A DNA stretch of 64,000 nt from Druceiella hillmani (Eukaryota > Arthropoda > Insecta > Lepidoptera > Hepialidae): positions 11,461,501 through 11,525,500 of the forward strand of contig JAYKKI010000032.1 of assembly GCA_039881145.1 (NCBI GenBank), in the 5' to 3' direction. A program made the position numbers and the translations under genes. The notes under the pieces were generated by a model, which saw nothing but the letters and a program-made list of their open reading frames with translations, was not told where the DNA came from and did no database searches. Below are positions 15,241-27,699 of the stretch, in pieces; position 1 is the first letter of the stretch, and each line of letters starts with the position of its first letter.

Positions 15241-16389
15241 ATTTTTGTATTACCTTTCATAAATCATTAATAACATTTTATCAAATTTTATTTTTCTTTA
15301 TGTCTGATTTTTTTCATCTTCTTGGTTATTTATCCATATTTAACTATTATTTACTGAATATTAAGGAGAAAATACGAATACTTTTTCTACACAACTTTCC
15401 ATTTTAAAATAATAAATATATATTACTATATATTTTAAAAAAACTATATAATGCCTATGATAAAACTAATATGAACGTATATGCTAATGACAAAATCCAA
15501 CATATATGTAGAAAAAAACAAAAGCTACTTACTAAGAATTTGGAATTTCCTCTCGTGTTTTTGATATCCATAAAGATAATAATTGTCCACTTAGTGACTT
15601 ATAAAATCTCAATTATTGAGCATAAATACATTGATAAAGCATCAAACTTTCTAAATCAAAAACATACCTTCACCCTTTCATTATATTGAGAAAATATGCT
15701 TCAAAGAAATTTCAAGCTCGCTAATATTATTCCCTGCACAAACATTGGTATAAAAGTGAACTTTACTTTTACGTGAATATTATTTATCAAATATAGTCAA
15801 ACTAATTATAAATTTGCCGCTTTGAGTTACTGCATTCGCTTGTGAATTCAATTTAATCCGTCTCTGATGCTTGTTGACCTCGCTCGCTTTGGACTTTGTC
15901 AAAAACTAATCACAGGACGGTGGGCGATTCAATAAATTGTGCTTGCTATGAAATTGTGATATGGAAACTATAAATTGTGATATGGATATGTAAAGAATTA
16001 TAAACGTTATTATATGTAGAAGTCACAATATATTATAATATTTTTTACTTATACATAGTGGTTATACCCAAGTATAAACCGTTAGAAACTTGGTTATGAA
16101 ATTTTAACTGCATTATTTTCATTTAAAACTCTCGTTAATTATAGTGCTCTATGTAAAAAATTTGCTACTAAATTTTACTCTATATGTTATTATTTAACGT
16201 AACATAGCAAATCTTGCTATAATTATTTTCGTTAAATTCATGTTACGATTACCTGTTCTACCTAAAATCATTCTTATTTCGTTTTATCCATTCAACTGCC
16301 TTACCCAGTCAATCTGGCTCCCAGAGATTTTCAACTAATATAATAAATTGTTAAAAGCAATCACCATATGTTCATTAAAAAGTATATCC

Positions 16390-16636
16390 AAAGAAAAAAA
16401 ATTGGTTGTCTGTAAAGTCGGTTTACGGACTATAGTTTTACGTGATAATGTCATAAAGAAACATTGATGAAAAATTGCATACTTTTATGAATTAAATTGA
16501 ATTATTATCACTGAATTATTATTATTTTGTATAATACAAAGGAGTTAATTGAAAATTACAATTTTTTCTATAAATTAACATTTATTTACATTCGTTAATT
16601 CAAATATTTTTTAAATTATATTATATATTATAATAC

Positions 16637-16686
<50 letters not shown>

Positions 16687-17205
16687 ATATAATAATTTGA
16701 TAATTTCTATTGATTAAAAAATTATTTTATTGCTAAAACTCCGTATTAGCATGCATTTTCGTATGAACAGGTATATTCACTCCGCAAACTCCGCGTTAAC
16801 TCCAATAAAACTCCTCAAAAATTCCGGTAAATAAAAACTCCACGTTTACTCCGTACGCGGAGTGGTATTTTTTTGAACTCCGAAATTCCGGGTGACGGGA
16901 TTGAAAATTCACTCCGGATTTTGTACAGTATATTAATTATTTTATTAATTTATCGTTTATAATTAATATTAGTTTATTTATTTATAATTAATATTAATTA
17001 TTAAGAATTATTAGCAGAACCATTCGAACTGCTAGCTCTGACGTCACGCGAGAAGAGAGATAAATTCCGACGCTTGGGCCGATCGTGCCTCTCTATCACT
17101 TGTTCCGCGCTCTCGCTTGCACGCTCAAGCTCAGGCGGAACGTGACACTTTTTCATGCGTGCAGCCGGTGTTAATCGATTTATAAGACGTTATCACGTCA
17201 ATATT
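16390..17205. mobile_element. Insertion specific to unit A, candidate TIR element
   Basis: Unit B runs straight through this point (about 26405-26450), whereas unit A has roughly 0.8 kb extra. The left part contains ACGTGATAATGTC and the right part, on the complement, ACGTGATAACGTC, suggesting inverted ends. The interior has a (TA)n run at 16640-16679, several CTCCG-type motifs at 16785-16925 and a CpG-containing block at 17040-17160. There is no coding sequence. A non-autonomous DNA transposon is likely. The superfamily, exact ends and target duplication are unresolved. Confidence 0.45.
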
Positions 17206-18409
17206 TTTATTAATATTTTACATAAGAAAAAATTATATCACGTGACATGTCGATAAATTTGGTTTGAACATTTTCGTGTCAATTTTCACCAAACGCAAAA
17301 CGTTCTCACATTCAATCATAACGTGTGTCACTCGCACTCACGAACATTCTTTATATCTGGCAATTATTTAAAAACATTATTTCTATAATTTTTTGTCAGT
17401 ATTTTTAAGTATACTCAATAAATGCACCATACAAATTTCAGCGAACCTAAAATATTTTTTACAAATCTATTGTCTAAAATGTCTTTTATTTCTATATTTA
17501 ATTTAATATTATTTAAGGTTAATTAGAACTAAAATACTTTTGGGCTGTATTTTTTTTGCGAAATTTGCATAATACGTAGTAACAAGATTCTCACAGCCAG
17601 CAAAATCTTCCATTCCTTATTTGAATAGTATGTAAGAACTACTGTTCAAAACTTCTAATGCCCTAAAATACCTGCTCGGTTCGATTCGTTATGAGCTCTT
17701 GGTCTAATAACTATTTTCTCCTCTTCCGTAGCATCTAAAAGATACTTAAATTATAATTGAAGCTTTTATTTGCAATTTTTGAGCAGTATTTATTTACAAT
17801 GTTTGAATTAATACCTGGTATTAATTATATTAAGGGAAGTAGACTAAATCTACAAAAATAACTAAATTTAAATTAAAATTTGACTACCTATATTTTCTAT
17901 AAACACTTACTTATTTTAAATATTTCGCACTGATTTCGATATACAGGGAATATTAATGGCTTCAATCGGCGTTTGTTCTATTGGCTAACAATATTTTTCT
18001 AGAATTTAAACCATTTAACAGAGAAATTTTCATTTGAACAAAATTAGAATTTTTGTTTCTGAAGATTAATTTTATAACCCTAAAACTATTAGTCGACTGA
18101 ATTTAACAAAGACTAATAATTTCAAAATTCGTATTATATTTTGAAAAACGATTTATAATTATATATTTTACCGATATGTAATCGCGTATTTTATCGAAAA
18201 AAGATATTAAATTGAGAAAAATACTTTATCTCATTTCTAAAAATAATTACGAGAAAAATCATGAACATATTTAAGGTTTTCATGAAAAACAAAAAGTTGT
18301 TTACATCCTTCTAAATAACAATATATTTGTTACGAACTATTAAATAATTTCCATCCAAATTACAACTAAAGTTTTGATGATCTCAAACATATTACAATTT
18401 GTTTATATT

Positions 18410-18880
18410 AGGTTAGCAACAATAGAACCGCCACTTTTTACCAGCGTCTTCTGGATGTTATAGAAATTTCCGAATATATCTAGGAAGAAAAAGGAAGGGA
18501 GGAAAAGTAGGCTTCGTTTGAAGTTATGTTCAGTTAGCGCCTGAGCTACGACGAGTAAAAAGAAGTATAGTTTTGAAATGTCGCGAAGAGAATTTGGAGT
18601 ATTCTTCTTGAATTTCGTTTATATCGAAAAACAAGGGAGGCTACACCCATACATATACACTCAAATAGCTACACCCACACAAGATACAGTCAAATACCGG
18701 TTCCATAAATTCTAAGTGGAAAATTTGATCTTTCCAACAATCCTCATCCAGGACGATCTCATATATGTTTTAGAGAAGAAGTGAAAATGTTATGTTCAAC
18801 TACCATAAATGCTAACACTGACGAACGGATATGGTGCTTTTATAGTACCAACTAATAAAAATTTAAAAAAAATGGCAAAT
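18410..18880 (+). pseudogene. Mariner-like transposase N-terminal remnant (unit A)
   Basis: After a TTAGGTTAGC start compatible with a mariner terminal repeat, an ATG near 18578 reads MSRREFGVFFLNF, the usual mariner opening. Further on, another frame gives SGKFDLSNNPHPGRS, matching the linker between the two helix-turn-helix domains, with a G-R-P-S-like motif. FREEVKMLCSTTINANTDE follows. The catalytic D,D34D part is absent. Frame changes and stops show that it is dead, probably an internally deleted mariner. The same remnant lies at the equivalent place in unit B, so it was present before the units duplicated. Confidence 0.55.
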
Positions 18881-21119
18881 GTTGGAATCGCTTTTTCTTT
18901 TAATAATGTAATACATTGCGAAATCACTACAAAAATTAAAATCTGTTAAAAACAGCCCATTGCTCACAATTCGCTGCTTCCCATGAAGGGCAGTAAAACA
19001 AAAAACTATATAATTTCGCCATACTCGTTCGTCCGACCGTTCCTCCTTTTGTAAGTAAAATTACATGGTCTCTGTAATTTTAAAAATTTTCATTATTTTT
19101 TTTTTCTTTTCATTATATGAAATGATAATAGACAGGTTTTTTTAAAAAAGAAGTAAGGTATCCCTATCTTATTAAAATATTTTATAGCCCCACTTGGTTT
19201 ATATTAAGCTTTAAAACAACATACAATATAATTAAACAGAACTTACCGGCAAATATAGTATTAACCATTTCAATAAAACAAAGTCATATGTATTTAAACT
19301 GAAAAATTTCTTCTGTTTCTTTTCGATAATTTAAAACTGGAAATTGTCCGGTTAATATATTGAAAAATTTGGGATTTAGAAAATTATAAAGAGTTTAAAA
19401 CCTAACGCTGGTAGTTTGAGTTAAGATTATAAATTTTCTGGGAACCAGGATGAACAGGTAATTTTAAATATCATGGGATAATTTAACACAAATGATTGAA
19501 CTTTAAAGAAATGTATTATTCGTTGTTTATATTGATGTAATAATAGTTTCATTATTAGTGTTGTAAAAAAATATTAATTTTTATTATCTTTTTATGTATA
19601 ACTAGGAAGAAGCGAAAAATTGAAGATAGGGTCTGTCTTTAGTTCTATCACACATTTTAAATATAGACGGTCAAACTAAATTTGTGTATTCAATAGACAG
19701 CTAAGTGTGGAAATATACCTAATAAATAAAGATTTCAAATAATAATACACACATACGTTTATACTCATAAGTAACATTTTAAAAATAAATAATAAAATAT
19801 TTATTCATATCAAAAAGTAGTTCATGCTTTGTAAAATATTGAACAGTAAAAATAATTTTAATGAACATTCAAAATAATTCGTTTTTCTAACTTATTTTTA
19901 AAACATTTTATGTCCATTCAAATAAATATTTATAGAAAACCTGACAAAAAAACAAGACGCTTAATCTAGTCACAATAGTTACGTAGTCGGTCTCTGCTTC
20001 ATGAATATCGTCAGTTATAATTAATATGAAACTCATTCCAGAGTCCGTACGGACACTAACTTTCTTGAAAATATCACCTATAATCTATTTATAAACTATA
20101 AACTGTTATTGTTATTCCTGGTTCTTACTATTCAATTTACATTTTACAAATTTAAACATCTCTTCTTAGATTTTAAAACCATTTATTCTTAAATTTTTTA
20201 ATTTTGAACAGCAACTTTTTATCAATCTCACATGGTTCTATAAACACTGGATTATTCATTCTATAAACGCCAATGAAAAAAAAATTAAAGTACATTTTTA
20301 AGCTTAACCGGCCATATATTGGCTTTAATACTCTCTTGGGTCTCGTATTTGATATCTAAAAGTAAGAGAGAAAAGCTTTCTTCAAAAGAAACTCTCATTT
20401 GTATAGAAAGCTAAAGTTAGCCGTTGAAATAATGACGAAAAGTTCAAAGTGGTTTTATAAATGAAAGTTTAAGTCTAAAGACTCCATTTAGTGGGATGTA
20501 TTTTATATATGTATGTTAAGTGTGTTTTATTGAAATGCATTTACATTTCCTTTATTACAACGTACCGCATAATTTCTCTTTTGTTAGCGTACGTGTTTAG
20601 GGCTTAAGTATAAAATATATAGATTTAAGTATAAAATATAAGATGATTCAGAAATAAGGTTGAGTTCTTACGAATAATCGCTATTTATTTGACTAGAGAA
20701 GCTAAGAAGCTATGGGTCACATGTAGTAATAGACGAAAACATAAATATTTTTGTAGGAAACCTTCATTAAAGTCAAGTTTCATATATGTATCCAGAAATT
20801 TGGACAAAGGTGAAAAATAAACCGTTGTAATCTTTGAACTAACATTTTTGAAAGAGAACTTAACATTTTTGAAACACATGATTATCCTTATAAGAGTTTC
20901 GTTTGAGGTACGGAGCCTTAAAACGCAGGCAAATATAAATTCGAGAGGAAACAAGGGTTATTCTTACATCACTTTATATGTTCTAATATAATAAAGAAAC
21001 AAAAGCAATATGAGATAATTTAAAAAACTACTAAATTTATATTGAAAAATATTTAACTTTTAGATAAAAAATACTCTGCATTCTGACATAGGCTGCATTT
21101 TATCCTGTTTTATATAGTG

Positions 21120-21342
21120 GGGTTGCACGCGTGGGCGCGAGAGTGCGAATGTGGGCTTGCGTGCGTGTGAGTGTGCATGTGTGTGTATATATGTGTATGT
21201 TTGCGCGCATGAGTGCGCGCATGCATGCAGACGTGCGTGCCTTAGTGCAAGCTTGCGTGCAAGCGTGCGTGCAAGCGTGCATGCGTACATGCATGCGTAC
21301 GTGCGTGCGTGCGAGCAAGCGTGCGTGCGTGTTTTCGCACGT
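21120..21342. repeat. Alternating purine-pyrimidine GTGCG-rich tract (unit B)
   Basis: Positional equivalent of the tract at 15.0-15.2 kb, composed of GTGCGTGC, GCATGC and GTGTGTAT stretches. The open frames here on both strands are low-complexity artefacts. Confidence 0.9.
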
Positions 21343-21442
21343 TTTGTGTTACTTTTCGTAAATAATTAGTAACCCTCTTACCAAATTGTATCTTTCTTAA
21401 TGTCTGATTTTTTTTCTTTTTGATTATTTATATACTAATATA

Positions 21443-21538
21443 TAGTATATATACTATATATACTAAGAAGAAAATACCAACATCTTTTGACTTAGTATAT
21501 ATACTATATATACTAAGAAGAAAATACCAACATCTTTT
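21443..21538. repeat. Recent 50-bp tandem duplication
   Basis: TAGTATATATACTATATATA followed by CTAAGAAGAAAATACC and CAACATCTTTT occurs twice with a 50-bp period (starts 21443 and 21493) and essentially no differences. It is therefore much younger than the surrounding unit. Confidence 0.85.
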
Positions 21539-21648
21539 CTGCTCACCTTTTGATTTCAAATCGACTAAAAGGGAATAAAAACTCCGAGAAACGTAAATCG
21601 TTTATTTTGCTTTAAACTAATAAAATTACAATAAAATAACTATAAAAT

Positions 21649-24207
21649 GAATACTAGAAATAAATAAGGCACTAAGTACCAAAAAAAGTAGTTTTGGAAT
21701 AAATTATGATTTTTGATTCTAAGTACCATGCCCAAAGTCTTAAATAAAGCACTAAGAGCCTCACGTCAATCTTATCACCGATATACTAGTGTGAAGCTTG
21801 TACGGGTACTAACTCCACTGGTTCGCGATTTAGAATAAAGCACTAAGGTCCATGCGCGCCGACTTCAGTTCGTATAAAATGGCGGACAACGAAGTGTGTT
21901 TACCTCGTGCCAAAAGTGCAAATGAAAGAAAAATATTATGTTCCAATGAAAATATAGCCCGTAAACTTTTAAAAACTAAAGGACAAGAATATATTTCAAC
22001 ATCTTCGAAAATAATTTCTGCTGTTTTTCCTCCTAGAGAAGAGGTAATATCATTCAAACATTATTTCAATTACCCCGTTTTCTTCCATTGCTAATAGTCA
22101 TAGTGTTGTAGTGACCTACGTTGCTATACTGTTTTTAATATCGATGTCTGGAAAAGTAAACTAAAATTAATTTTTTATTTGTTATTTTTATTTCTTTATT
22201 TTATTTTTTGTATATCAGACAAATTTATTTAGCATTATAGATATACCCATTTAAATTTCAGGTAGTGTGCAAATGTAAAAAAAGTTGTCATCAGATTCCT
22301 TACGAACAGAAATTAAAATTATTTCACGATTATTAAAACCTTGGTTGAGCCAAAAAGCAAGGATCATATTTAATGGGTCTGTTAAATATATTGGAAATAA
22401 AGAGGAGGAGAAATGGGAAATATAGTGATCCCAATAACAGTAGACGTCAGTGTACAGTTTCATATGTTTTACCTGATAGTAGTGGCAACCTGAAACCAGT
22501 TTGTAGGCAAACATTTTCATTGGTGTTTGGAATAAAACAAAAAAAATTCATAGTTTAATAAATAGATTGAAAAGTGGAGAATTAAGTTATATAGAAAAAA
22601 GAGGAAACAGAATTTTCAGACGAAGATATTGAAAATGTAAAGCATCGTATATTTCCTCGTGTAGAATCTCACTATGGTAGATCACGTTCTCAAAAACAAT
22701 ACTTAAGTTTAGATTTAAATCTAAATAGGCTTTTTAAATCATTTAAACTATTGTATCCTGATACTGCTGTGAATTTATACTTCTGTATTAATATAAATTT
22801 TATACTTCTGTATTTAAAAGTAATTTTAATAATGTAAAATTTGGCAGAAAGAGAACAGATACCTGTGCAACTTGTGATTTGCTGACAGTTCAAGTAAAAG
22901 CTAATGTTAATGACAAAGAGTCTTCATTCAAATTAAAATTACACCAAAGTAAAGCAAATAAAGCAATGGATTATTTAAAATCAGATATTGCAAAATCACA
23001 ATTGCCAGACAGTTTGACATGTACTGCAACAATGGACTTGCAACAAGTTTTGTCAACTTCGGCCCTGACACATAGTCAAATGTATTATCTTCGGCAACTT
23101 TCTACTTTTAATTTTAGCCTGCACATTGGGAATACTAATGACGCGTATATGTGTCTATGGCACGAAGGAATCATAGGAAGAGGTGGTAATGAAATCGCGT
23201 ATTGTATTTTGAAAGTTTTCCAGAGCAATGCTACCACCAAAAGAAATCTCGTAATGTGGAGTGATAACTGTTGCGGCCAAAATAAAAACAAGATGGTTAG
23301 GTTTATTACGGATTTACCTGATAAAAATGAATATTTTCGACGAAAATAAAACACAAGTATTTAAATTGCGATATAGATTTCGCTTTAATTGAAAAACTCA
23401 AAAAAGTTTGCAGTCCAATGGTTCCAGAAGATTTAATAAAAATGATTGCAGAAGCGAGAGACAAATCGTTCCAAGTCATACCAATGACCTCAAATGATTT
23501 TTTTGACTTCCACAAAGCTGCTGACTCCATCATCAACACAGATAAAATGAATATATCTAAAGTACATTGGACAAAACTATCTAAAGAACACCTAAAAAAA
23601 GTTAAAGTTCGTACCAAATTAAACAGTTTGGAACCTTGGAAAACTATTAACATTCTAAAAAGAAATAAAATTTTGAGAGATTTGAATACAATTTCTATTC
23701 CACAATTAAATTGTGTTTCTAAAATAACTGCTGCAAAAAAAAGGATCTACTAGCTATGGAACCTTTCTTTAGAAACGAAGAACACAAATCCTTTTATTTA
23801 AATTTGTTAAGTGACTAATTTGTTTTGCAATGTCATTTATCTACAATACGTTTTGTTTGTCACATCACTAGTATCGTAAATACAAATTCAACTTGAATCT
23901 TAACGGTTACGTCCAGTTATACATAATGCCTTTTTAATAACAATAAGCAGTGATTTAGTACCTTATTTATTAAACTCAATGAGGACTTCGGACTTTCTTT
24001 ATATTTTATGTTCATACGTTTTTTTTCACATTTACAATTATAATGTTTGACTTTTTATAACATAAATTAGCATAAATGGTGCTATTGTATTGTTTAAAAA
24101 TTAAAAAAATAAATAAAGTTAATTATTAGAAATACTAGTATACATTTTATTGTTTTCTCAACACAATAACCTTACTGCATTTAGTGCCTTATTTATTTCT
24201 AGTATTC
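21649..24207 (+). mobile_element. 2.56-kb DNA transposon with 27-bp TIRs and 4-bp AAAT target duplication
   Basis: The ends are exact inverted repeats for 27 bp, beginning GAATACTAGAAATAAATAAG at 21649 and ending as its complement at 24207. AAAT flanks both sides (21645-21648 and 24208-24211). The paralogous unit C at about 31255-31265 (ATATAAAATGCGTATG) preserves the uninterrupted site with a single AAAT, confirming the borders. A motif close to AATAAAGCACTAAG recurs just inside the left end (21661, 21741, 21833). Its complement occurs near the right end (23954 and in the TIR), as expected for transposase-binding repeats. The interior carries one broken transposase-like gene on the plus strand. 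A 4-bp duplication fits superfamilies such as Academ, Chapaev, Sola or Ginger, but the protein does not let me choose among them. Confidence 0.88.
21852..23815 (+). pseudogene. Transposase-like protein (SDNC-GQNKN family), inactivated
   Basis: Probable exon 1 is ATG 21852 to 22043, ending GAG before GTAATATC. A 218-bp intron ends at AG 22260-22261, and exon 2 resumes in phase with VVCKCKKSCHQIPYEQKLKL, a Cys-rich block typical of the family. In-frame stops follow at 22334 and 22346, then TVSYVLPDSSGNLKPVCRQT, a frame change near 22556, and KHRIFPRVESHYGRSRSQ. A duplicated stretch of about 24 bp (TTATACTTCTGTATT, near 22775-22815) breaks the frame. From 22810 the frame reads KRTDTCATCDLL (probable zinc site), TATMDLQQVL, WHEGIIGRGGNEIA and WSDNCCGQNKN. 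A deletion and stops lie near 23347-23370, then CDIDFALIEKLKK, which continues to 23752. From memory this resembles the family carrying the DUF7869-type domain. An RNase H-like DDE fold using the Asp of MDL and of SDN is my inference. Location inside TIRs supports the transposase role. Confidence 0.75.
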
Positions 24208-24734
24208 AAATGCGTATGTAAAAAATAAAATGAACTTATATGCTAATGACAAAAACAAACATTTATGTAGTAAAAAAATAAAAGCCACTTACTTAGAATC
24301 TGATATTAATCAATTTTGAATCGTCTTTTCGTTGTACGTAATATGAATAACTGTCTTATTAGTAACTTATGAGATCTGAATTATATATCATAAATACACT
24401 TATAAAGCATGAAACTTCGCGCCTTCATCCTTACATTATATTGGGAAAATTCAAATTCGAAAACATTGATATTAAAGCGAACTTTACCAGTACGCGAATA
24501 TTATTTGTCAAATACAGTCGAACTAATTATAAATCTGCCGCTCTCAATTACGGAATTTGCCTGTGAATTCAATTTAATCAGTCTCAGATGTTTGTTGAAC
24601 TCGCTCGCTTTGGACTTTGTTGAAGTTAATCATCCGACCGGAGGATGATGAACGATTCAATCAATTGTGCTTGCTATGAAATTGTACTAAGAAAACTATT
24701 TTAAAAATATATGAAAAATTGTAAATCAGTTATC

Positions 24735-26085
24735 ATATTGTGAAGCAGTGTTGTGCAGTGTTTTTTGGGAACGAGAAGCTGTGAAGAGACAGACATAAAA
24801 AATTATATAGATATACACAGACGCGTGCATGCGTCCGCCGACCATTCCTGATAGCGCTGAAAACGGCATTGAGGTGCAATAAATTGCAAATGTATGTCAA
24901 TGACTGAATTGTAGACACTCAAAATCAATAAACTCTCAACGTGATTCCAGGATTTATCAAACTATGACCTTAATCGTGACCATGAAAAATATAAATCTTG
25001 CTACCTGAAAATACAATTCAATTTATCAAAACATTTTATTTAAAATGAACCTTCTGATTGGCCACGAATACGTTTTTTTATCTTAAATTAAATAATACAT
25101 ATAAAAAATGACGTGTTGAAAAGAATTAAGGCTCGGGAATGGCTATTTCATTATAAAAAATTGATTTAAAAAATGATCTTCTATGAATAAACGGTTCTCA
25201 GTTGGGTGTCAAACAAAAATTTTATTGCCTCACTTTATGCGATCTATTTGCGCAAATTCTTAGTTTTATTTTGTTCTTTCATTTTTTTAATATCAATTTC
25301 TATTCTATTTGCAAATTCTTTGTCCACTGTTTATGTTATTGTATCTGTATATCTAATATAGGAAACAAGTCGAAAAATTTTTATAACTAAAACTTTTAAC
25401 AAAATAATCGCGACCGAGTCCTTCTTTCGATTATTACTTAGTTTTTTAACCATTTCCTTTAATTTAAAACAAAAAAATATAGAAATTCACATTTTTTGCT
25501 AATTTGAACTGGTTCCACCAACAATAATCATAAAAATTACTATGAAAATGCCGTACATTAGATTTATTACGTACGTATAATTTCAAAATTGACTTCTATC
25601 TACCATTCACAATTATACTTAAGGAGGAGGATTTTTAAATTTTTTATTTATTGAAAAAAATCAATAAATTAAAAATTTAAAAATCCTACCTTAATAAACA
25701 GCAAGATTTGACAGCCATTGTTTCACGGTAAAAACGCACGTCAAAAAATAAACATTATTTCATGGCTAAAATGCACGTTAAAAAATTAATTAATTAAATA
25801 TTATGGTATGTAAGTGTGGACCAGTGCTGATTTGAAATATTTTGATAATTTCATGCCATATGGATATGAAGTTTGTATGTTTTATCTAAAATTCCAGCAA
25901 CCATAAACATTCCCTTCGTGTGTGCAAATTACAATTCATATATTGAATTGTGGCCTTCGCTTGAAAAGCACAATTTAAATACGTTTCAATTTTCGTAAAA
26001 ATATGTCATGTATTTACGCTAATTGTTCAGGGCTAGCTACATAGAATTGCTTATAAGGCACTGCGCGCTACTGTTGAGAAGTGAA
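24735..26085. other. Insertion of about 1.35 kb specific to unit B
   Basis: Unit A passes directly from the AAATTGTGATATGG area (about 15950-16020) to TTACTTATACATAGTGG, whereas unit B has this extra AT-rich DNA. No motif, terminal repeat or target duplication was identified. The open frames at 24733-24918 and 25202-25390 look non-coding. It contains the hairpin at 25618-25694. Confidence 0.5.
25618..25694. repeat. Inverted repeat, stem of about 34 bp
   Basis: TTAAGGAGGAGGATTTTTAA on the left pairs with a complementary arm ending AAATCCTACCTTAA, with a very short loop. It could be a minimal fold-back element inside the unit B insertion. Confidence 0.75.
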
Positions 26086-27574
26086 AATATATAATATTTG
26101 TTACTTATACATAATGGTTGTACCTAAGTATAACCCCAGAATGTCAACCTACTGATGATAATTTAACTGCATTATTTTATTTTAAAACTCTCGTTAATTA
26201 CATTCCATTGCTCCAACGGAGAAAAATAAATTATACTCTATATATTATTATATAATATGAAGATTTGTTATGATTTGTTTCGTTAATTTCATGTTGGGAT
26301 TACCTTGTTCTACGTAAAATCATTTTTATTTCATTTTATCTATACAACTGCCTTACCGAGTCAATCTGGCAACCAGAGATTTTCAACTAACATTATAAAT
26401 TGTTAAAAGCATTAGAAAGTCGGTACAACTCAAAAAATTTGTTTACTAATATTTTACATAACACAAAAAAAATTATATCACGTGATATGTCGTTAAATTG
26501 AGTTCGATATTATTTTCGTGCCAATTTTCACTAACCGCAAAATGTTCTCGCTCTCACATCTAATCATAACGTTTGTCACTTGCACTCACGAACAACATGT
26601 CTTTACGACTCGCGATTATTTAAAACCATTATTTTTGTGCGAGGATTTTGTTAGTATTCTTAAATATATTCAATAAATGCACCTTATAATTTTCAACGAA
26701 CTTAAAACATACTTTGAAAAACTTTTGTAATGCAATTTTGAGGTAATTTGATTATATTTTTAGACCACTTAAAACGTCTTGGACTTTTACTTTTATGTTT
26801 ATAATTGTAACTGATTTAAAATAATTTAGTTTTCATTAGAAATAAATATTTTTGGGCGGTCATTTTTTGCAAAATTTGCATTATGCCCAGTTACAGCGAG
26901 ACCCATCACGGAATGCGAGAGTTTCCATTCCTTAATTGAATAATGTGCAAGTACTGCTGTTCAGAATGTCTAATGCTCGAAAATACCTCCCCAAAATTCG
27001 TTATGGGCTCTTGAGCTAATAGTAATTTTCTGCTCTTACATATCGTCTAAAAGATATTTAACTGAAGTTACAATTCTAAGTTTTAATATTCAATTTTTTA
27101 ACGATATATATTTATAATGTTACTGTATATTAATACCTGGTATTTATTATATTATACGGAGTAGACAAAGTCTGCAAAAATAACTAAACTTAAATTAAAA
27201 TTAAAATATTCCGCACTAATTTTGATATATAAGCAATATTAAATATCAACCCGGCGTTTGCGACACGTTTCTAAAATTTAAAGGGCATAACATATCATTT
27301 TCATATGAAAAAAATTATCATTTTTATATCTAGACTGATTCTAACGAAAACTAATAAACGTAATCAATTAAATGTTAACATTATATTTTGAAACACAATA
27401 TCATAATTTGTTATTTTAATGAGAATTAAGGTTCACCGTGGATTTTATCAATGAAAAGATGTTAAAACCGGAAATAACGCTTTACCCAATCTTTCACTTT
27501 TAACAACATTTAGCGGAAAAATCGTAATTTTAAATTTTTATGATTTTTCATAAGTTATTTATAGCTTTCTGAAT

Positions 27575-27576
<2 letters not shown>

Positions 27577-27618
<42 letters not shown>
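27577..27618. repeat. (TA)n microsatellite
   Basis: A pure TA run of about 42 bp that is absent from the equivalent point of unit A (CAATATATTTG near 18320), so it expanded after duplication. Confidence 0.9.
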
Positions 27619-27621
<3 letters not shown>

Positions 27622-27699
27622 ATTAACTATTAAATAAATTTAATCCAAATTACTAAATTCTTGATGATAGCAAACATATTACCAATTTTTTTTATTACG

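Larger units (their letters stand above)
14745..20860 (+). repeat. Large non-coding repeat, unit A
   Basis: First of three directly arranged copies of a long repeat. It opens with text close to GACGGACGAACAC and CCTTATAAGAGTT. Next comes a TATA-containing segment, the GTGCG-rich tract, a block around 15600-16150 (tracts CTCGCTCGCTTTGGACTTTG and TTATACCCAAGTATAA), a mariner remnant and a long AT-rich part. It ends near GCTATGGGTCACATGTAGT at about 20700-20730. Every block has a counterpart in the same order in unit B, and the first 1.7 kb also occurs in unit C and, inverted, at 39.6-40.97 kb. The copies differ by many substitutions and small gaps, so the duplication is not recent. No coding capacity of its own was found. 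It could be a very large non-autonomous element or an old segmental duplication. The borders are approximate. Confidence 0.8.

Noticed and set aside
15013..15270. Overlapping open frames rich in Arg, Cys, Ala and His on both strands (also at 21060-21369 and 30846-31066)
   Set aside because: They arise from the GTGCG-type low-complexity tracts. All frames stay open because the repeat lacks stops, and there is no conserved protein.
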